A stretch of 26,330 nt of DNA from a virus. The stretch lies in IMG/VR virus record IMGVR_UViG_3300025853_000553, positions 1 through 26,330 of that record, one strand, 5' to 3'. The position numbers and the translations under genes are program-made. A model generated the notes under the pieces. The model had not been told where the DNA came from. It saw only the letters and a program-made list of their open reading frames with translations, and ran no database searches. Numbering within the stretch: position 1 is the stretch's first letter; every line of letters starts with the position of its first letter. This document shows positions 9,001 through 15,506 of the stretch, one piece after another.

Positions 9001-10049
9001 CTATTTGCCTTTGTCCAACCAACTTGCCAAGATGGATAGCCAGCATCAGTGATATAGAACTCAGTGTACCACTTGCCACCAAGCACAGACATATTGCCCA
9101 TAACTTGACGGTAAATGCTTGAGCCGCCAGTTGCTTTCATATTGCCTTCAGAAAGCGTCATTGTCCCTTGCGCCGCACCTGTTGGCTGTAACACGTTCCA
9201 AGTAGCAAAGTTATTAGTCGGACTATCCGGCACTTGGTCACTAGTAGCAAAATTATTTACTGTTGTAAAATTATTTCCATTACCGCTAGAATCTGTACCT
9301 AATGCTGAAGCAGTAGAGTTATCAGAAAATGTTAAATAAAATCCATTATTACCATATGAAATTGATTGAGCAGAAATATCTTTAGGAACCCATATGCCGT
9401 TAATAAACTCACCAAAAGTGTTTGCATCATACATTGTGCCATCAACATAAACCATATCAGCAACATAAAAACTTCCATAATATGTTGAACTGTCTGGATT
9501 ATGAAATATAAAGTTTTGACCACTAGCTTCGTTAATTTCCATATTGTAATTTAATGGAAGGTCATTCCCAGAACCACCAGAACGTGCTTGTGTATCAACA
9601 CCATTTATATATATTTTATATCTTTCATAGACATAAGATTGAGTAGTATCTACAGCAACTACTATATGATACCAAGCACTTACATCTCTAAATATAATTC
9701 CACCACCTGCCGCAGATTGGGTGTTAAAGTTATAATCAACAAATCCAGAACGGTTATCACAAATATAAACATATAGGTAATCCCCACTAAAATATATATT
9801 TACAAAGTTAGACGCACCATTCCAGCTTGAAAAAATAGTGCCAGCATCACTTAACTCTGTGCGTTTAATCCAGCATGACATTGTGAATTTTTGTGCGCTA
9901 CCAGCTACAGTATTTTGATACATACGTTGGCTTTTAGAATCATCAACACGTAAAGATTGGTTAATACTTGTAGGATATACTACAGTACCGCCACCACCTG
10001 CAGAGGTAGCACCAGATGAAAACCAAAATGGACTATTAGTCAAACTCAT
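6060..10049 (-). CDS. Giant receptor-binding fibre/spike with duplicated LamG and SPRY-like modules
   Basis: The 1329-residue product is the largest in the window. Residues about 28-215 form a concanavalin/LamG-type domain (FTMSCWIKR, WYHIVVAVDTT, RYKIYINGV). Next come a FATW linker near 270-287 and a SPRY-like domain from about 320 (GGKWYTEFYITDAGY, WWSINGEW). The same architecture recurs about 510-530 residues later: LamG from about 555 (FTLSTWIKP, WYHILVAVDTT), a FATFDPNRPSG linker near 795 and a second SPRY-like domain from about 832 (SGKWYAEFLLDAG). A third region starts near 1005 (DFVWWKNRTD, KMVAWTWKAGG), and the C-terminal domain holds GWVLYDDKRD and ends YIAFAEQPFKYANAR. Concanavalin-like folds suggest glycan or envelope-glycoprotein recognition, so this is probably the host-range determinant. 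The start has AGGAGTTATATAA upstream. There is no sign of frameshift or truncation. Confidence 0.85.
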   Translation of the reverse strand: MSLTNSPFWFSSGATSAGGGGTVVYPTSINQSLRVDDSKSQRMYQNTVAGSAQKFTMSCWIKRTELSDAGTIFSSWNGASNFVNIYFSGDYLYVYICDNRSGFVDYNFNTQSAAGGGIIFRDVSAWYHIVVAVDTTQSYVYERYKIYINGVDTQARSGGSGNDLPLNYNMEINEASGQNFIFHNPDSSTYYGSFYVADMVYVDGTMYDANTFGEFINGIWVPKDISAQSISYGNNGFYLTFSDNSTASALGTDSSGNGNNFTTVNNFATSDQVPDSPTNNFATWNVLQPTGAAQGTMTLSEGNMKATGGSSIYRQVMGNMSVLGGKWYTEFYITDAGYPSWQVGWTKANRYEAFTGAGTESTDLANFGDFSTSNGFISTFGQASFGTQYAWSTLWSGGTAPTTGDVIGCAADFDNGKLWWSINGEWINIGAGAGDPANDSNPSATYTASDYEDDFKSPHYLNYNGSAVLNTGQDSTFAGNTTAGGNSDANGYGDFKYSVPSGFLAMCSANLPAPAIGPQLASGQQSDNYFETILYTGTGATQHIGSGGAQHPIDVTTVANSIRFNDDDSAYLSRTPASAGNRKTFTLSTWIKPNPAATNYPPIFNAGTSAPDTVIRLDNTGKLQVVLENGGGSDSQLTTNRTLKSSSTWYHILVAVDTTNATADDRIKIYIDGVEETSFASRTNPSLNLDTNINNTVVHKIGAQRYASYWDGYMAEMYFIDGTALDPTYFGQYGSNGYWIPKAVSGLTFGTNGFYLDFSDNSTATALGTDSSGNANNFSATNVATTDQMGDSPTQNFATFDPNRPSGTTLTLSEGNLKAERTSTSFAQAYSTFEMTSGKWYAEFLLDAGNSGVGVIAGRTIPSTNRYMGQDSYTYGYYVDGRKVNNATYTTYGDSYTTAADGSGDVIGVLIDADNGNISFSKNGTVQNSGIPAFSGIQGPFRFAIASESNCFHIANFGQDDTFSGFKTSGSAGAADGNGYGKFYDTPPTGYLALVNDNIPVEGITGPDFVWWKNRTDVASHMLGDSVRGAGKVLSSNNTDVELDSTSTYFSSFDYDGFTVGTANVTNGLNDKMVAWTWKAGGKANTFNIDGTGYASIAASPISDGTIPLTGLSTNTTSGFSILGYAGTGSNGTVAHGLSSAPEMFICRNRTNARDWLVYHKDIGYTKDIFLNLTNAERSNDVYQQQAPDNSLIYLETQDRINESGSNHIMWCFHSVDGYSRVGKYVGNNSTNGPFNYTGFRPAFVIIKRTDSTAGWVLYDDKRDTYNQMQYVLWPNLNNAEYTSNLLHVDFLSNGFKVRNATYGETNASGGSYIYIAFAEQPFKYANAR

Positions 10050-10060
10050 TTATATAACTC

Positions 10061-12625
10061 CTATGCGAAAGCTTTCGTAGCTGCGCCTAAATAAATAGTA
10101 CCTGTAACTTCTACAAAATAAGGAACAACATCTACTGCATCTGCCGCAGTTGACAATGTAATACCTGAACCACCTGCTGTTTTATATTCAGAACCAAGTG
10201 AAAGCAATCTAGTTCCTGTTGCATCCTGTTTAAATACAAACACACCTGCCATGCCACCTACTTCTGTAGTAGGGTTATTAAGAGTTAAGTCTCCTGTAAG
10301 TGTCCAAACAAAACTATTATAAGTACTAAAGTCAGGTGTATTAGCACCAGTAAGAGATGCCGTATGTACAGCATTTACTATATTACCAGTTAATGTGCCG
10401 CCAGACAAGGGCAAATGATTAGCAATTGAAGTTGCCAGTGTACTAGATACTGTACCAATTACACTATTAATAGATGTAATGGCATTTGTATTCGTAGTAA
10501 TATTTGTATTGCTATTGTCAATGCTTGTTGCCATCGTAGCTGACAGAGCAGTAATAACATTATTAATAGATGTTGTTACATTATTAATAGAAGTAATAGC
10601 ATTAGTATTGGTAGTAATATTAGTGTTACTATTGTCAATAGACGTAGCCATTGTAGCTGACAAGGCGGCAATGGTAGCTGATGAAGGAACACCAGATACT
10701 GATATTACACGGCTTGCATTAATATTAATTCCTGAACCTGCAGTATAGACAAGAGCAGAACTAAACTGTATAAAGGTAATATTAGTTGTACCAAAAGTAA
10801 TTGTACCTATTGTATTACATACATAAGCCTCACCTGCACCTGTATCACCTTCTTGAACATAGAAGTAAGAACCTTCGTCAAGACCACTATTAGTTCCCGG
10901 TGCGTAGTTATCTGCATCTGTTGCACGAGTAAGTACCCAATTAGTAGAACCAGAACCTACATCAGTAACTGTATACACACCATTTTGTGTAGCATCTGTT
11001 TGTTCATATACAAGCACACGGTCAGATGTATTAAGAGTTACACCGTCAATAACCAATGCTTCTTGAGTACCTGCATTAGTAAGTGTAGCACCTACACCTG
11101 CAGTACCATTATTATAAGTAGCATTAAGATTAATAGGTGATTCTACACGAACTGCATCATGGAAGTGAATAGCCGCAGCAGTTAAATTGTCTACATATTG
11201 CTTTGTTGCGGCTTCAAGGTTTGCAGAAGGATTACCCGGCAGTGTAATTGCACCAGTCATAGTACCACCTGCAAGTGGTAAATGATTACCAATAGATGTT
11301 GCTAGTGTAGCCGATAAAGCTTCTGTTATGCTTGTTGCATATGCTGATACTACTGCAAGTTGTGAAGTTGTTGCATATCCAGCACCACCAATAGCATTGT
11401 TAATAGATGTAATTGCTGCCGCATTAACTGAAGTAACTGCAGATACTGCCGCAATAACATTATTAATAGAAGTAATAGTTGGACCAACAAAGCTTGTAGC
11501 ACTTACTGTACCGCTTACTTGAACACCATACGGAAAGTCTGCATCTTGTCCGTCTGTAAGGGTAAGCATAGAAAACGAACCAGTATTGGTTAAACGTATT
11601 TCATTACTTTGTATAAAAAGATTTCCAGTTCCACTGTCAGTAATTAAAGAATTAGAACCATTATGTTGAATAGTTAAATCTTTATCTGTACCAAAATGAA
11701 GAGCAGCATTATCTACAAAAGTTGCACTACCATCTACAATAAGATTATTATTTACATCAAGTGTAGTTACGCTTACTGTACCAAAAGACTGATTAGAATT
11801 TATAACAACTGTACCTGAACCAGTAATGCCTGTTACAGTTGTAGCATTTTCAAGAATGTGAATACCTGTACCTGCAGTTAAGGCAGTCATTGTACCTGCA
11901 CCTGCAAGACCTGTAATGTTAGAACCATCACCATACAAATATGTAGCACTTACTACACTTGTTGAAATGTTGCCTGCAGTAAGTTTACCACCTACAGACG
12001 TAGCACCTGCAACTGTAAGAGTACCAGTACTATTAATATCGTTTGATACAGACAACTTACCATCAATATTAGCAGCACCTACAACATCAAGTGTACCACT
12101 TACTGATACATTGTTTTCTATTGTAAGTGAAGAACCACTAAATGTACCACCTACAAATGAATTAGCTGATACAGTATTGGCAACTGTTACATCTGTAATA
12201 CGTCCATAGGCATCTACTGTAAATTGGCTTAACCCATAAGTACCTGCAGATACACTTGTTTGTGTCAGAGCAAATGTAGGATTACCTGCAGTACCATTAG
12301 CATTGGTAATAGTAACACCTGCAGTACCTGTTAGTGTACGACCATATTTACTGTCACCTGATTCAACTACAATACCTGTAACAGATGTTGCACCTGCTGC
12401 GGCAGTATTAAGTTGCTCTGCAGTTGCTACAAGTTGTGTACCATTAATTTGAATTGTACCTGTCAGATTAATACCTGACTGTGAAATTTGCAGTGTAGAG
12501 TTACGTCCTGCACCATCCTGAATATAAACAAACTGACCTGACCCTAAACCATTACTGTTTGTATCAGATGTTTGTAAAAGATTCTTATACGAATCTGCTA
12601 TGAGTTTTCCAGTTAAATCTGCCAT
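10061..12625 (-). CDS. Tail fibre protein with coiled-coil repeats and GGTMTG motifs
   Basis: The 854-residue product begins MADLTGKLIADSYKNLLQTS, a common fibre attachment start. The ATG at 12625 overlaps the previous stop as TAATG, so I prefer it to the in-frame TTG at 12640. Beta-rich shaft sequence follows, including LHFGTDKDLTIQHNGSNSLI and DSGTGNLFIQS near residues 315-345. Two tail-fibre repeat motifs appear: LPLAGGTMTGAI with ATKQYVD near residue 447 and LPLSGGTLTGNI near 738. Between them is a folded module (FHDAVRVESPINLN, DRVLVYEQTDATQNGVYTV, WVLTRATDAD). Alternating stretches of LSATMATSI and ITSINN look like trimeric coiled coils. The product probably forms a long fibre or a fibre adaptor acting with the larger fibre encoded next. 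No catalytic depolymerase residues were recognised. Confidence 0.85.
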   Translation of the reverse strand: MADLTGKLIADSYKNLLQTSDTNSNGLGSGQFVYIQDGAGRNSTLQISQSGINLTGTIQINGTQLVATAEQLNTAAAGATSVTGIVVESGDSKYGRTLTGTAGVTITNANGTAGNPTFALTQTSVSAGTYGLSQFTVDAYGRITDVTVANTVSANSFVGGTFSGSSLTIENNVSVSGTLDVVGAANIDGKLSVSNDINSTGTLTVAGATSVGGKLTAGNISTSVVSATYLYGDGSNITGLAGAGTMTALTAGTGIHILENATTVTGITGSGTVVINSNQSFGTVSVTTLDVNNNLIVDGSATFVDNAALHFGTDKDLTIQHNGSNSLITDSGTGNLFIQSNEIRLTNTGSFSMLTLTDGQDADFPYGVQVSGTVSATSFVGPTITSINNVIAAVSAVTSVNAAAITSINNAIGGAGYATTSQLAVVSAYATSITEALSATLATSIGNHLPLAGGTMTGAITLPGNPSANLEAATKQYVDNLTAAAIHFHDAVRVESPINLNATYNNGTAGVGATLTNAGTQEALVIDGVTLNTSDRVLVYEQTDATQNGVYTVTDVGSGSTNWVLTRATDADNYAPGTNSGLDEGSYFYVQEGDTGAGEAYVCNTIGTITFGTTNITFIQFSSALVYTAGSGININASRVISVSGVPSSATIAALSATMATSIDNSNTNITTNTNAITSINNVTTSINNVITALSATMATSIDNSNTNITTNTNAITSINSVIGTVSSTLATSIANHLPLSGGTLTGNIVNAVHTASLTGANTPDFSTYNSFVWTLTGDLTLNNPTTEVGGMAGVFVFKQDATGTRLLSLGSEYKTAGGSGITLSTAADAVDVVPYFVEVTGTIYLGAATKAFA
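10466..10668 (-). repeat. 117-base tandem duplication inside the tail fibre gene
   Basis: Two copies of about 86 bases start 117 bases apart (plus-strand 10466-10551 and 10583-10668). Each encodes ALSATMATSIDNSNTNITTN followed by TNAITSIN, giving a 39-residue period. The protein copies are almost identical while the DNA differs mainly at third codon positions, so this is an older duplication kept by protein-level selection. Such coiled-coil repeats set fibre length. Confidence 0.8.
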
Positions 12626-12903
12626 TATATCAAATTCCAATACTTGAGGTTATTATTAAATGTAATGGTTACTGCAGTCCATGCACCGTTACGGTCTGTA
12701 TTAGGGTCAGGACGTATATCACGAATAAATTCTTTTTCATCTATTCTTGGTGATTTGTTTTGTGGATGATTTTTTAAATCGTAACTATAATCATAATCGG
12801 TAGGACATACCATTAAACCATAACTATTTTTCTTTAGCTGGTTTAATTTATATCTGAATCCACAAGTATCACAAAGACCATATACATCTCTTCGTGTAGC
12901 CAT
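12625..12903 (-). CDS. Zinc-ribbon-like small phage protein next to the gp4-like connector
   Basis: The 92-residue product has a CDTC knuckle at residues 11-14, then FRYKLNQLKKNSYGLMVCP with Cys33, and DLKNHPQNKSP around 42-52. It ends KYWNLI. Proteins of this type, with 'CxxCG....L......G..VCP.C....HPQ', are often encoded between the gp4-like connector and the fibre genes of P22-like environmental phages, and many have four cysteines. Here the usual fourth position is Asp36 (CPTD), so zinc binding would need Asp36 or His46 as ligand, or may be lost. Both ends overlap neighbours by a TAATG junction. Its role is unknown; a tail-assembly or structural zinc protein is the likeliest reading. Confidence 0.8.
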   Translation of the reverse strand: MATRRDVYGLCDTCGFRYKLNQLKKNSYGLMVCPTDYDYSYDLKNHPQNKSPRIDEKEFIRDIRPDPNTDRNGAWTAVTITFNNNLKYWNLI

Positions 12904-13574
12904 TAAACAGTTACCTTTGGTTTAAAGAATATACTTACACGTTCTCTGTCTTCTTCCATTGCACGTCCAAGTCTTTCTTCATACTCTGTCTTAATCATTT
13001 GAATTCTATTCATATCAACATTAGGACGTTTGATAGACATTTGATATGCAAGACCTGCAGTTAAACACGGAAGAAACCTACGAGAAATATCTGCATTTTG
13101 AATAGCAGATTTATTTACATCTTCCATATAACGAACTAATTCTAATTTTATTTGATCAGTATTATTTTCTGGAATAGGCCACAAATGTACCACAGGGTTG
13201 CCACGTTCATGTCGTACCGCATATTGTGTTGTACGTCCTGTCTGTCCTTTATTAGGTATCTTTAGATATTCCTGCATAGAAATACGTTCAAGCTGAACAT
13301 CTGTATCATTACGATTATGTACAGCTTCAAGCACATCAATAGTAGAAGAAGCAAGTGCAAAGGTAGTTACACTAGTTGCAAGCGTAACGGCAGAAGTATT
13401 GGCAGTCCATAGCATAACGCCACGGTTCTGCCAGTCTTGTAAGATAAGGTTAATAGAACGCCGTGCAGACTTAGGCTCGTGACCAAGAGTTTCTTCGCCA
13501 CCTATCATCTCCATTGCTTCTTGAATAACTTCATCTATATCCATATTGAAGTTAAATGTACCTGAAGTAGCCAT
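12903..13574 (-). CDS. Head-tail connector / tail accessory factor, P22 gp4-like
   Basis: The 223-residue product starts MATSGTFNFNMDIDEVIQEA and contains MIGGEETLGHEPKSARRSIN followed by LILQDWQNRGVMLWTAN. This helical signature is that of the P22 gp4-like tail accessory family: an E-rich helix, an R-S-L/I-N helix and WQNRG.-LW. The centre is beta-rich (VVHLWPIPENNTDQIKLELVR), and the C-terminal helices include RRFLPCLTAGLAYQMSIKRP and MIKTEYEERLGRAMEEDRER. In P22, gp4 binds below the portal and joins it to gp10. It also has reported muralytic activity, which cannot be judged here. The start overlaps the stop of a small basic gene by TAATG. A second adaptor-like gene lies at 18734-19408, so the neck may contain two different ring proteins. 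Confidence 0.87.
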   Translation of the reverse strand: MATSGTFNFNMDIDEVIQEAMEMIGGEETLGHEPKSARRSINLILQDWQNRGVMLWTANTSAVTLATSVTTFALASSTIDVLEAVHNRNDTDVQLERISMQEYLKIPNKGQTGRTTQYAVRHERGNPVVHLWPIPENNTDQIKLELVRYMEDVNKSAIQNADISRRFLPCLTAGLAYQMSIKRPNVDMNRIQMIKTEYEERLGRAMEEDRERVSIFFKPKVTV

Positions 13575-13735
13575 TAATACAACCTACTCTTTTTACTTTT
13601 CTTTAATCTTAGTTTAAGGTCTTTTAATCGGATCATAGGTTTTGCGCCATTCCTGTTGCCAGAAGTCCTCTTCAATCGTCTTTTCGATGGGGCTTTTATG
13701 ATTTGCTGTCCAACACTTGCACGATTGATAGACAT
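13574..13735 (-). CDS. Short basic protein (53 aa) with RLY C-terminus
   Basis: I translated this small gene directly. The ATG at 13735 lies two bases after the TAA of the upstream gene, and its own TAA overlaps the ATG of the gp4-like gene (TAATG), so it fills the gap exactly. The product begins MSINRASVGQQIIKAPSKRR, continues with a run rich in Lys and Arg (LKDLKLRLKKSKKS) and ends SRLY. I see no membrane segment. The upstream protein also ends in RLY (NRLY), encoded by almost the same bases. Short 'MSINRxSxGxQI' proteins with basic tails are familiar to me from environmental phages, without known function. A nucleic-acid-binding or virion-packaged role is inferred from composition only. 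Confidence 0.72.
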   Translation of the reverse strand: MSINRASVGQQIIKAPSKRRLKRTSGNRNGAKPMIRLKDLKLRLKKSKKSRLY

Positions 13736-13737
13736 TC

Positions 13738-14232
13738 TTAATATAACCTATTATGTGAGCAGCCAATTTTCCCACCCTTTTTATAACTAACCTTACCACC
13801 TTTTTTCATAACACTTGGTGGAGTACTAGGATTGTTATTTCTAAATTGTTTATACTTACGTTTCTTTTCTTCATCTGTATCTTTTTTAATTTGTTTAACA
13901 GCCTTAGTAGAAGATAAACCTACTTGTTGTCCTGCTTTTTTATTCACTGTTTTTTTAGGTTTAGGACTTACTGATTCATCAGGCATTGATCTACCTTTGT
14001 CACGTTTTAAAATTTCTTTTTGTACAATAGGTTTAAATTTTTTAGCAAATTTATAATTTTCTATAAACTTTTCACCAAACTCTTTCATTTTAGGATTAGG
14101 AGAAACTGCAGATAAACTATGAAAAGCAGTTGCTTTATTTAATGTATTGTCAAAATTTTTACTCAGTTTTTTTAACTGACTATCTGACAAATTTTTAATT
14201 GCACGTACTGGCGATTTTTTAGGTAGTTCCAT
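13738..14232 (-). CDS. Lysine-rich protein with two GGK tail repeats
   Basis: The 164-residue product is strongly basic. The N-terminal part is helical (VRAIKNLSDSQLKKLSKNFD). The middle contains FKPIVQKEILKRDKGRS, a proline/lysine linker (VSPKPKKTVNKK) and KQIKKDTDEEKKRKYKQFR. The C-terminus has two adjacent copies of KKGGK[VI] (MKKGGKVSY, then KKGGKIGCSHNRLY). Such GGK-type tails recur on otherwise dissimilar proteins of this cassette. There is no signal peptide or enzyme motif. Its ATG overlaps the upstream gene region closely, and the next small gene begins two bases after its stop. The likely property is DNA or RNA binding, or neutralising packaged DNA, and this is inference. I do not recognise a named family for the N-terminal domain. 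Confidence 0.78.
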   Translation of the reverse strand: MELPKKSPVRAIKNLSDSQLKKLSKNFDNTLNKATAFHSLSAVSPNPKMKEFGEKFIENYKFAKKFKPIVQKEILKRDKGRSMPDESVSPKPKKTVNKKAGQQVGLSSTKAVKQIKKDTDEEKKRKYKQFRNNNPSTPPSVMKKGGKVSYKKGGKIGCSHNRLY

Positions 14233-14235
14233 TAC

Positions 14236-14601
14236 TTACTTCTCCTTACCATACTTCTTATGTTGCTGAGTTTTTGGTGGACTTTTTTTAGATTTGCCCG
14301 GTCCAGCCCATAATACTTTGTCGGCCCAATAAGCAGCACTAAGCTTGCCCTTACTAATATTTTTTGCGTGGCGGCTTTTAAAAGATTTACGAGCCGTTGG
14401 TGAATAGTTATGTCCATATCCTTTTGCTCCGAAGTGAATAAGCTTAATTGTATCTCCGTCCTTTGCGAGAACCATTCCCTTTTTTTCTGGACGATTAGAT
14501 CTTTTAGGTTTGTTAAACCCTGCAAATTTAGTACCACGATATTCTATGCCTCCTGATGGCAGACGTTTTACACCGGGATATTTAGAAGATTTACCTGCCA
14601 T
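14236..14601 (-). CDS. Conserved basic phage protein (HFGAKGYGHNYS...RHAKN...YWADKVLWAG)
   Basis: The 121-residue product has a compact conserved core at about residues 44-100: MVLAKDGDTIKLIHFGAKGY, GHNYSPTARKSFKSRHAKN and AAYWADKVLWAGPGKSKKSP. The pattern (His-Phe-Gly-x-Lys-Gly, a helix with RKSF..RH, then YWA.K.LW) is one I recall from many environmental phage and some giant-virus small proteins of unknown function (DUF5754-like in style, unverified). It is rich in basic and aromatic residues and has no cysteines. The start overlaps the upstream stop by one base. The core is too ordered to be simple low-complexity sequence, so it probably folds and may bind nucleic acid. It lies in the middle of the basic cassette. 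Confidence 0.8.
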   Translation of the reverse strand: MAGKSSKYPGVKRLPSGGIEYRGTKFAGFNKPKRSNRPEKKGMVLAKDGDTIKLIHFGAKGYGHNYSPTARKSFKSRHAKNISKGKLSAAYWADKVLWAGPGKSKKSPPKTQQHKKYGKEK

Positions 14602-14864
14602 TACTTGACCTTCCTATATTTTCTAACTTTCTTTGCGACAGTCTTAGGCTGCTTAACAAATTGTTTTCCTTGTTTAGTTCCTCTTCTTTTAGCTGCCGAA
14701 GTCTTTGAGTATTCTTTTGCGGATAATGCTTTAATCGCTTTCGCTGGTAAGTAACGTTCTCCTGTAGCTTTTGGACCCTGCGTGGATGGCTTACCACTTT
14801 TGGTTCTCCACTTTTGTTTTGTCCAAGCTTTTAAACTCCTTTGAGGTTTTTTTAAGTTTGCCAT
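14601..14864 (-). CDS. Conserved basic phage protein (SLKAWTKQKWRTKSGKPS family)
   Basis: The 87-residue product is highly basic. It contains PQRSLKAWTKQKWRTKSGK, GPKATGERYLPAKAIKALS and AKEYSKTSAAKRRGTKQGKQ, and ends in KVRKYRKVK. I recall this arrangement from a widespread family of short phage and bacterial proteins annotated only as a domain of unknown function (DUF5872-like, from memory). The conserved 'W..Q.WRTKSGKP...GERYLP..A...L...EYA.T...KR.GT..GKQF' block suggests a real fold. No membrane or signal features are seen. The gene lies 18 bases after the membrane-protein gene and ends in a TAATG overlap with the next. A nucleic-acid-associated role is inferred from charge and neighbours. 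Confidence 0.8.
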   Translation of the reverse strand: MANLKKPQRSLKAWTKQKWRTKSGKPSTQGPKATGERYLPAKAIKALSAKEYSKTSAAKRRGTKQGKQFVKQPKTVAKKVRKYRKVK

Positions 14865-14882
14865 TCAACATTCCTTATTATA

Positions 14883-15335
14883 TCACTGTAATCCTTCATA
14901 TACAAACCAAATAAATGGTATAAGAAAAGATAAAAAGAATAAAATTAAACCTATAATAGTAGCGTTATATATTAGCTGCTCACGTTCTTGCGCTATTCTA
15001 GCAGCTTCTGCCCTTTGTCTTTTTCTAATCTCACCTTGAATACGTATAATTTCTTGCCACGCATTCATACCATATTGGCCTATAATAAAGTTACGTAATT
15101 CGTTTTCCATCTGCTCTGCTTTTTTCTTAGCAGCAAATGTTTCTAATGCTTCCTCTTCTACGCTACCAAACCTACGACCCTTTGCAACATTGTGTTCTTT
15201 TTTAACATGGTGAATGGCATTCATCCAACGACCCAAATCACCAGCCATTGATTCAACTTCTTTACCTACTTCAAAGCCTTTCTTGATTGCATTGTAGGCA
15301 GTCGTTGCTGCGGCTATTGCTGTAATTGGGTCCAT
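14883..15335 (-). CDS. Tail-anchored membrane protein, conserved phage family
   Basis: The 150-residue product begins MDPITAIAAATTAYNAIKKG, then FEVGKEVESMAGDLGRWMNA and GSVEEEALETFAAKKKAEQM. A charged helix follows (IRIQGEIRKRQRAEAARIAQ), and the protein ends with one strongly hydrophobic segment near residues 125-146 (ATIIGLILFFLSFLIPFIWF). The N-terminal block is one I recall from small proteins of many cyanophage and other marine podovirus or myovirus genomes, always without assigned function. Its topology, a cytoplasmic helical domain with a C-terminal anchor, could suit a lysis regulator, a membrane tether for assembly or a superinfection factor. It is the only clear membrane protein of the basic cassette. 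The start follows the previous stop by two bases. Confidence 0.82.
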   Translation of the reverse strand: MDPITAIAAATTAYNAIKKGFEVGKEVESMAGDLGRWMNAIHHVKKEHNVAKGRRFGSVEEEALETFAAKKKAEQMENELRNFIIGQYGMNAWQEIIRIQGEIRKRQRAEAARIAQEREQLIYNATIIGLILFFLSFLIPFIWFVYEGLQ

Positions 15336-15337
15336 AA

Positions 15338-15499
15338 CTACTTTCCTTGTACATTACTTACTTCTACACAAAAACATTTATCGTTTGGATTTTTAAAATT
15401 ATGTTCAGTTAATGCCATATGACATTTAGAAATCCATTCATGTGTATCATGGACCTTTGTTTTTACCTCTATGTTGTTAGCAGTAATAACACAAAACAT
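15338..15499 (-). CDS. Small cysteine-containing hypothetical protein
   Basis: A short frame starts at ATG 15499, seven bases after the TAG of the upstream gene, and stops two bases before the ATG of the membrane protein. The 53-residue product begins MFCVITANNIEVKTKVHDTH and contains EWISKCHMALTEHNF and NPNDKCFCVEVSNVQGK, with four cysteines (one near the start, one in KCH, two in KCFC). An alternative GTG start at 15526 would add MVVTNLSVV and give a signal-peptide-like N-terminus, while overlapping the upstream gene by 20 bases. I favour the ATG because of spacing, though its ribosome site is weak. The composition differs sharply from its lysine-rich neighbours. The function is unknown; paired cysteines suggest a small metal- or disulfide-stabilised domain. 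Confidence 0.6.
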   Translation of the reverse strand: MFCVITANNIEVKTKVHDTHEWISKCHMALTEHNFKNPNDKCFCVEVSNVQGK

Positions 15500-15506
15500 T
15501 ACTACA

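Noticed and set aside
12625-12640. A TTG start five codons upstream for the 854-residue fibre
   Set aside because: It would overlap the preceding gene; the ATG at 12625 has the TAATG coupling seen at twelve other junctions and begins with the usual MADLTGK-like start.
13614-13799. A 61-codon minus-strand frame overlapping the end of the 164-residue basic gene
   Set aside because: The 53-residue frame at 13574-13735 fits the spacing exactly (two bases after the stop, TAATG with the next gene) and has a phage-like sequence; the longer frame would overlap two genes.
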